This document shows positions 5,513 through 8,552 of a stretch of 8,552 nucleotides of DNA, piece after piece. The notes below the pieces were generated by a model. That model saw only the letters and a list, made by a program, of their open reading frames with translations, had not been told where the DNA came from and ran no database searches. Each line of letters starts with the position of its first letter. Position 1 is the first letter of the stretch. The position numbers and the translations under genes were made by a program. The stretch covers positions 1 to 8,552 of the forward strand of contig JAIRNN010000095.1 in assembly GCA_031257995.1 (NCBI GenBank), written 5' to 3'. The DNA is from Spirochaetaceae bacterium. GTDB taxonomy: Bacteria > Spirochaetota > Spirochaetia > Treponematales > Breznakiellaceae.

Positions 5513-6412
5513 CTATGTTCTCGGCGCTATGGCGGGGTCAATCGGGTTCTGGCTCTTGTAGACCATGAAGAAAAGATCGCTTTTGCCGGTGGCACTGTCA
5601 ACGCCGAGTCTGCCCAGTTCGGCCCCGCTTACAACCCGGTCGCCTTCCTTGACGGCAAGGCTTTCCTGCCCGCCGTAAACGTAGAGGTAGCCGTCCTTTG
5701 TCTGTACAATCGCCACCCTGCCGAAGCCCCGGAACGGACCGGCCGAAACGACAGTGCCTTCGGCGATACAGCGGACGCTTTCACCCTGGGTGCCGGTAAG
5801 CACAACGCCTGAAAGTTTGCCCGTCATATAGGTGGCATCTTTCACCGTTACCGGCCAAAGAAGCGAGCGGTCTACGGTCTTGGATGCCGGAACTGCGGGC
5901 GGCGGCGCGGGAGAGGCATGCGCGGTACCGGATGGTTTGGTCGCGACAGGCGGTGCGGTGGAGGTCGTCCCGGCGGTGGGGATACGAAGCGTATCGCCGA
6001 TCTTGAGAACATAGTTTTCGCCGAGGTTGTTCGCGGTACGAATCTGCGCGACCGTCACATTGTAACGCCGGGCGATGCCGAAAAGCGTGTCGCCCCGGAC
6101 GGCCTTATGCTCGATGAAGGACGGAACACCGGAAGGTATCGGGTTTACCTGAATGCTTTTGTCGGGGATACGGATTTTTTGCCCGACATAGATGCGCCGG
6201 GCATCTTCAATGCTGTTCAGGAAGAGTATCTCATCTTCTTTGACCCCGTATTTTTTCGCCAGCGCGTAAATCGTCTCACCCTTCTGGAGGGTGTGAATTT
6301 GTTCCTGCGCGAAAAGAGCCCTGGTCAGAAGTAGGAGCATTCCGGCAAAAAATATGCCGCGCCTTCCCAAAACGCGAGAAGCAGGGCCGTTTAACCCATT
6401 GCGAGCATTCAT
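5513..6412 (-). CDS. LysM-LysM-LytM (degenerate M23) envelope protein, NlpD/EnvC-like
   Basis: This 299-residue exported protein has a long basic N-terminus and a hydrophobic core, IFFAGMLLLLTRALFA (about 20-35), with probable signal cleavage before QEQ. Two LysM peptidoglycan-binding domains follow: about 40-83 (HTLQKGETIYALAKKYGV) and about 102-145 (HKAVRGDTLFGIARRYNV). A Pro/Ala/Thr linker (146-180) then leads to a LytM/M23-type beta domain (about 185-295). The metal ligands of active M23 peptidases are missing. No HxxxD is present near 199-204, and the usual HxH near the end is replaced by DLFFMVY. So it probably binds the wall and activates or scaffolds an amidase rather than cutting peptide bridges itself, as known for EnvC and NlpD. 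ATG 6412 has no clear Shine-Dalgarno, so the exact start is less certain. Confidence 0.88.
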   Translation of the reverse strand: MNARNGLNGPASRVLGRRGIFFAGMLLLLTRALFAQEQIHTLQKGETIYALAKKYGVKEDEILFLNSIEDARRIYVGQKIRIPDKSIQVNPIPSGVPSFIEHKAVRGDTLFGIARRYNVTVAQIRTANNLGENYVLKIGDTLRIPTAGTTSTAPPVATKPSGTAHASPAPPPAVPASKTVDRSLLWPVTVKDATYMTGKLSGVVLTGTQGESVRCIAEGTVVSAGPFRGFGRVAIVQTKDGYLYVYGGQESLAVKEGDRVVSGAELGRLGVDSATGKSDLFFMVYKSQNPIDPAIAPRT

Positions 6413-6460
6413 AGTTTTAACATCGGCAGATTATTGGGATAAATGCACAGGAATTTTTAA

Positions 6461-6588
6461 TATAGCCACAAAGGGCACTGAATCACGGGGAACCACAGGT
6501 GACACAGATGAACACGGATAAAAAAAGTCCGCAGATTTTCCAGATTACACAGGTTTTTTGCTTCAAAACCTTCCTTAAATCTGTGGAC
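6461..6588. repeat. Repeat-like noncoding block with nested inverted repeat
   Basis: The 257-base gap between the LysM and antiporter genes holds a block that reads like a dispersed intergenic element. It is rich in CCACA, ACACAG and AACACGG motifs (6466-6516). It ends in a nested palindrome: GTCCGCAGATTT (6527-6538) pairs with AAATCTGTGGAC (6577-6588) over 12 bp with one G-U, and inside it AGGTTTT (6551-6557) pairs perfectly with AAAACCT (6565-6571). The minus strand has an open frame through this block (6457-6666), but it looks like chance translation of a repeat. From memory, similar blocks occur between genes in several bacterial groups; copy number in this genome cannot be seen here. Bases 6589-6669 show nothing further. 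Confidence 0.5.
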
Positions 6589-6669
6589 AAAAATTCTTAA
6601 GTTTGTTGACAGCGGAAGACAACGAAGCAGCCGCGACTTCCCCCTTCTATGTATTCCTAACCACATTCC

Positions 6670-8244
6670 TTAACGAGAGGGCGCATTTAACACTTTGGGC
6701 AACAGAAACAACGTGATGAACAGCAAAACGAGCGCGACGGGCAGGGTTACTAGGACGCTTACGGCAAACCCCATCGGTGCGACAAAGCCCGCGAGGATGT
6801 AGCTGACGAAACAAACGGCGGCAACCGTGAGCGCGTAGGGGATCTGCGTGGTAACATGGTCGATGTGGTTGCACTGTGCGCCGGTTGATGAAAGGATGGT
6901 CGTGTCGGAAATGGGCGAACAATGGTCGCCGAAAACGGAACCGGCCATGACGGACGAGAGGGCGATGATGGAAAGGTGCGGAGCGACAATATCGCAGATG
7001 TTGATCGTGATCGGGATAAGGATGCCAAACGTTCCCCATGCGGTACCGGTCGCGAAGGAGAGGGCGGCGGCTACGACGAACATGATCGCCGGAATGAGCG
7101 CGACAGGCAGGGAAGCAGCCTGTACCACGCTTGCCACATAGCGTCCGGTTTCCAAAAGGTCGCGGCACACGCCGGAAATGGTCCACGCAAGCGTAAGAAT
7201 CACAATCGCGCCGACCATAGATTTGATGCCCTGGTTCAGGCTTTCAAAAAAGTCTTTGAAACTGATGAGTTTCCGGGGAACGAACTGGAGAAACGCGACA
7301 AAAAGCGCCCCAAACGCCCCAAGAGCCAGCGCGTATCCCGCTGCCGTGTCGCCAAACGCCGCAAACAGCGTTTTCCTGCCGCCGTCTTCGAGTGGTTTCC
7401 AGTAGCCGCCGTACCACAGCATCGCGAGTACGGAAAAAAGAACCAGAAAAGCCACCGGGATGATGAGGTCGATGACCTTGCCGTTGTCCGCCGTTTTCAA
7501 GCTAACAATCTCATCCTGCCCCGCTTGCCCGCTAGCCAAACCGACAACATCGACTTGCTCAGCGTGGCGTTGGGTCTCTCTCATCGGGCCGTAGTCGCCT
7601 TTTGTCCGGATGCCGAGATAGACGACCATGAACAGGGTAAGGATCGCGTAGAGGTTCATGGGGATCGCGCCGACAAAGGCTTGCATACCGGTGATCCCGG
7701 TTTCGGTGGGATAGTAAGAGATGACGGATGCCGCCCAAGAGGAAATCGGCGCGATGATACAGACCGGGGCCGCCGTAGCGTCGATAAAGTAGGCAAGTTT
7801 TTCACGAGAAATCTGGTGCCGGTCGGTTACGGGACGCATGACGGTCCCCACCGTAAGACAGTTAAAGTAATCGTCAATAAAGATGAGAATGCCCAGCAAT
7901 GCGGTAACTAGGCCCGCGCTCCGCTGGGTTTTGATTTTGCGGACAGCCCACGCGCCGTAGGCTTTCGAGCCGCCTGCCCGCGTGATGAGCGCGACTAAAG
8001 CGCCCAGCAGGGCAAGAAAGATAATCATCGCGGCATTGTCCCCATCGGCGACTTTCGCGATGGTCAGATCAATCGTCGTGGTAAAAATACCCACGATCCC
8101 GCCACCGATCGTGAAACTGTAGATCGCCGCGCCGGAAAGTATGCCAAGCATCAGCGAAAAAATGACCTCTTTCGTAACCAGTGCCAGCGCGATAGCGATG
8201 AGCGGCGGTAGAACCGACAAAATACCAACAGATACACTTTCCAT
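6670..8244 (-). CDS. NhaC-family Na+/H+ antiporter
   Basis: This 524-residue inner-membrane protein should exchange sodium for protons for pH and ion balance. ATG 8244 is chosen because AAAAGGGG (8251-8258) precedes it at proper spacing. TTG 8262, six codons further upstream, has no such site. The N-terminus, GILSVLPPLIAIALALVTKE, is typical of the family. Signature regions include FIDDYFNCLTVGTVMRPVTD (about 123-142), FATGTAWGTFGILIPI (about 397-412) and DHCSPISDTTILSSTGAQCN (about 440-459). About ten or more hydrophobic segments are visible, interrupted by a hydrophilic loop at about 214-259 (KGDYGPM to NGKVID). The length suits the long NhaC branch. Transport of sodium-coupled organic substrates by some relatives is the main alternative. 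The gene is monocistronic here, with an extended -10 box upstream. Confidence 0.92.
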   Translation of the reverse strand: MESVSVGILSVLPPLIAIALALVTKEVIFSLMLGILSGAAIYSFTIGGGIVGIFTTTIDLTIAKVADGDNAAMIIFLALLGALVALITRAGGSKAYGAWAVRKIKTQRSAGLVTALLGILIFIDDYFNCLTVGTVMRPVTDRHQISREKLAYFIDATAAPVCIIAPISSWAASVISYYPTETGITGMQAFVGAIPMNLYAILTLFMVVYLGIRTKGDYGPMRETQRHAEQVDVVGLASGQAGQDEIVSLKTADNGKVIDLIIPVAFLVLFSVLAMLWYGGYWKPLEDGGRKTLFAAFGDTAAGYALALGAFGALFVAFLQFVPRKLISFKDFFESLNQGIKSMVGAIVILTLAWTISGVCRDLLETGRYVASVVQAASLPVALIPAIMFVVAAALSFATGTAWGTFGILIPITINICDIVAPHLSIIALSSVMAGSVFGDHCSPISDTTILSSTGAQCNHIDHVTTQIPYALTVAAVCFVSYILAGFVAPMGFAVSVLVTLPVALVLLFITLFLLPKVLNAPSR

Positions 8245-8308
8245 AAATTGCCCCTTTTGCAAACAACGTTCCAGAACAAACCGGGAACAGCTGCGAATAT
8301 TTTCGTGA

Positions 8309-8317
8309 AGTATACCA
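8309..8317 (-). promoter_or_regulatory. Extended -10 promoter for the antiporter gene
   Basis: On the minus strand this reads TGGTATACT: a TATACT -10 hexamer (8309-8314) with the TG extension one base upstream. The would-be -35 (TACCAA at 17 bases) is poor, as is common for extended -10 promoters. A transcript would carry a 5' UTR of about 55-60 bases. The noncoding gap 8245-8437 contains little else apart from small GGCAG/CTGCC and TGCC-GAGA-GGCA stems around 8340-8365. Confidence 0.4.
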
Positions 8318-8409
8318 TAGATAGGATAACATTGGTATAGTGCCGAGAGGCAGGAGTGCCGCTGCCCTCCGCTATCCCTCTTCGGTACCCATTGCCGCGT
8401 ACGAAACGG

Positions 8410-8427
8410 GCACGACTATGGTTGTGC
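8410..8427 (-). terminator. Hairpin just after the transposase stop
   Basis: GCACGAC (8410-8416) and GTTGTGC (8421-8427) form a 7-bp stem with one G-U pair and a TATG loop. It begins about 11 bases beyond the transposase stop codon. No run of T follows on the minus strand (only CCGTTTCG), so it may be a weak terminator or a structure near the end of the insertion sequence. Confidence 0.25.
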
Positions 8428-8437
8428 TATCAGGCAG

Positions 8438-8552
8438 TCAACTATGGAACTGTGGATAAAGTCTCTTAAGCTTTATCCGGGCATCGGCGGCAGTAAAACG
8501 CCAGTCTATGGTCCGTGCCTTTTCGTTCCGTATGGTGTTCCACGCGGATACT
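8438..8552 (-). CDS. IS630-like transposase, C-terminal end, partial
   Basis: The minus strand reads 37 codons in from the window edge to a TGA at 8438-8440. The end of the protein, WNTIRNEKARTIDWRFTAAD followed by ARIKLKRLYPQFHS, resembles from memory the extreme C-terminus of a group of IS630/Tc1-type DDE transposases, which end in a W(R/Q)FTT-DARIKLKRLYP motif. The catalytic residues lie outside the window, so activity cannot be judged. IS630 elements insert at TA dinucleotides; the left inverted repeat should lie within 8320-8437, but it cannot be defined without the other end. The element lies upstream of the antiporter gene in the same orientation. Confidence 0.65.
   Translation of the reverse strand, partial: VSAWNTIRNEKARTIDWRFTAADARIKLKRLYPQFHS

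Noticed and set aside
6457..6666. A 69-codon minus-strand frame in the gap before the antiporter
   Set aside because: It spans the repeat-like palindrome and has a Cys/His/Leu-rich composition typical of chance translation of such repeats; no ribosome binding site is evident.
6922..7911. A 329-codon plus-strand open frame across the antiporter gene
   Set aside because: It is highly charged and low in hydrophobic residues, with no recognisable domain. It is the antisense shadow of the clear NhaC-family gene.
1..8552. CRISPR array, tRNA or rRNA genes, toxin-antitoxin or defence system
   Set aside because: No regularly spaced repeats, no tRNA-like cloverleaf or rRNA segments, and no recognised defence proteins were seen.

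Overview
The window looks like chromosome from a spirochaete, most likely a host-associated Treponema. This is an inference from three things: the CUT1 sugar ABC cassette whose binding protein has a signal peptide ending in VFARGN, the short MerR-type protein with an RYWEKE recognition helix, and the mix of LysM/LytM and GH18 envelope proteins. No marker gene proves the genus. G+C content varies along the window. The sugar-transport cassette is visibly AT-richer than the genes on either side.

Left to right: (1) the 3' end of a MOFRL-family glycerate 2-kinase (+). (2) An AT-rich gap of about 330 bases that holds a possible small membrane-protein ORF on the minus strand, a perfect 17-base inverted repeat, and the ribosome binding site of the next gene. 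(3) A three-gene carbohydrate ABC importer operon (+): a secreted solute-binding protein and two EAA-motif permeases. There is no ATPase gene, so a shared ATPase encoded elsewhere is expected. A 17-codon ORF sits between the binding protein and the first permease and ends in an ATGA overlap with the permease start. (4) A GH18/YaaH-like lipoprotein (-), convergent with the operon. (5) A G-rich, hairpin-rich intergenic block with a good G-quadruplex pattern, lying between divergent genes. (6) A MerR-type regulator (+). (7) A two-LysM protein with a degenerate LytM/M23 domain (-), convergent with the regulator. (8) A noncoding gap with a repeat-like block containing a nested 12-bp plus 7-bp inverted repeat. 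(9) An NhaC-family Na+/H+ antiporter (-). (10) At the right edge, the C-terminal end of an IS630-like transposase (-).

The genes do not form one pathway. The clearest functional unit is the sugar importer. Glycerate kinase upstream would fit carbon catabolism, but nothing links it to the importer beyond adjacency. The GH18 lipoprotein and the LysM/LytM protein are both probably exported envelope proteins acting on or near peptidoglycan, and the regulator lies between them. I do not see a clearly new multi-gene system. The most unusual material is in the noncoding and very short coding elements: the 17-codon ORF, the G-quadruplex and hairpin block, the nested palindrome, and the antisense small ORF with a strong initiation signal.
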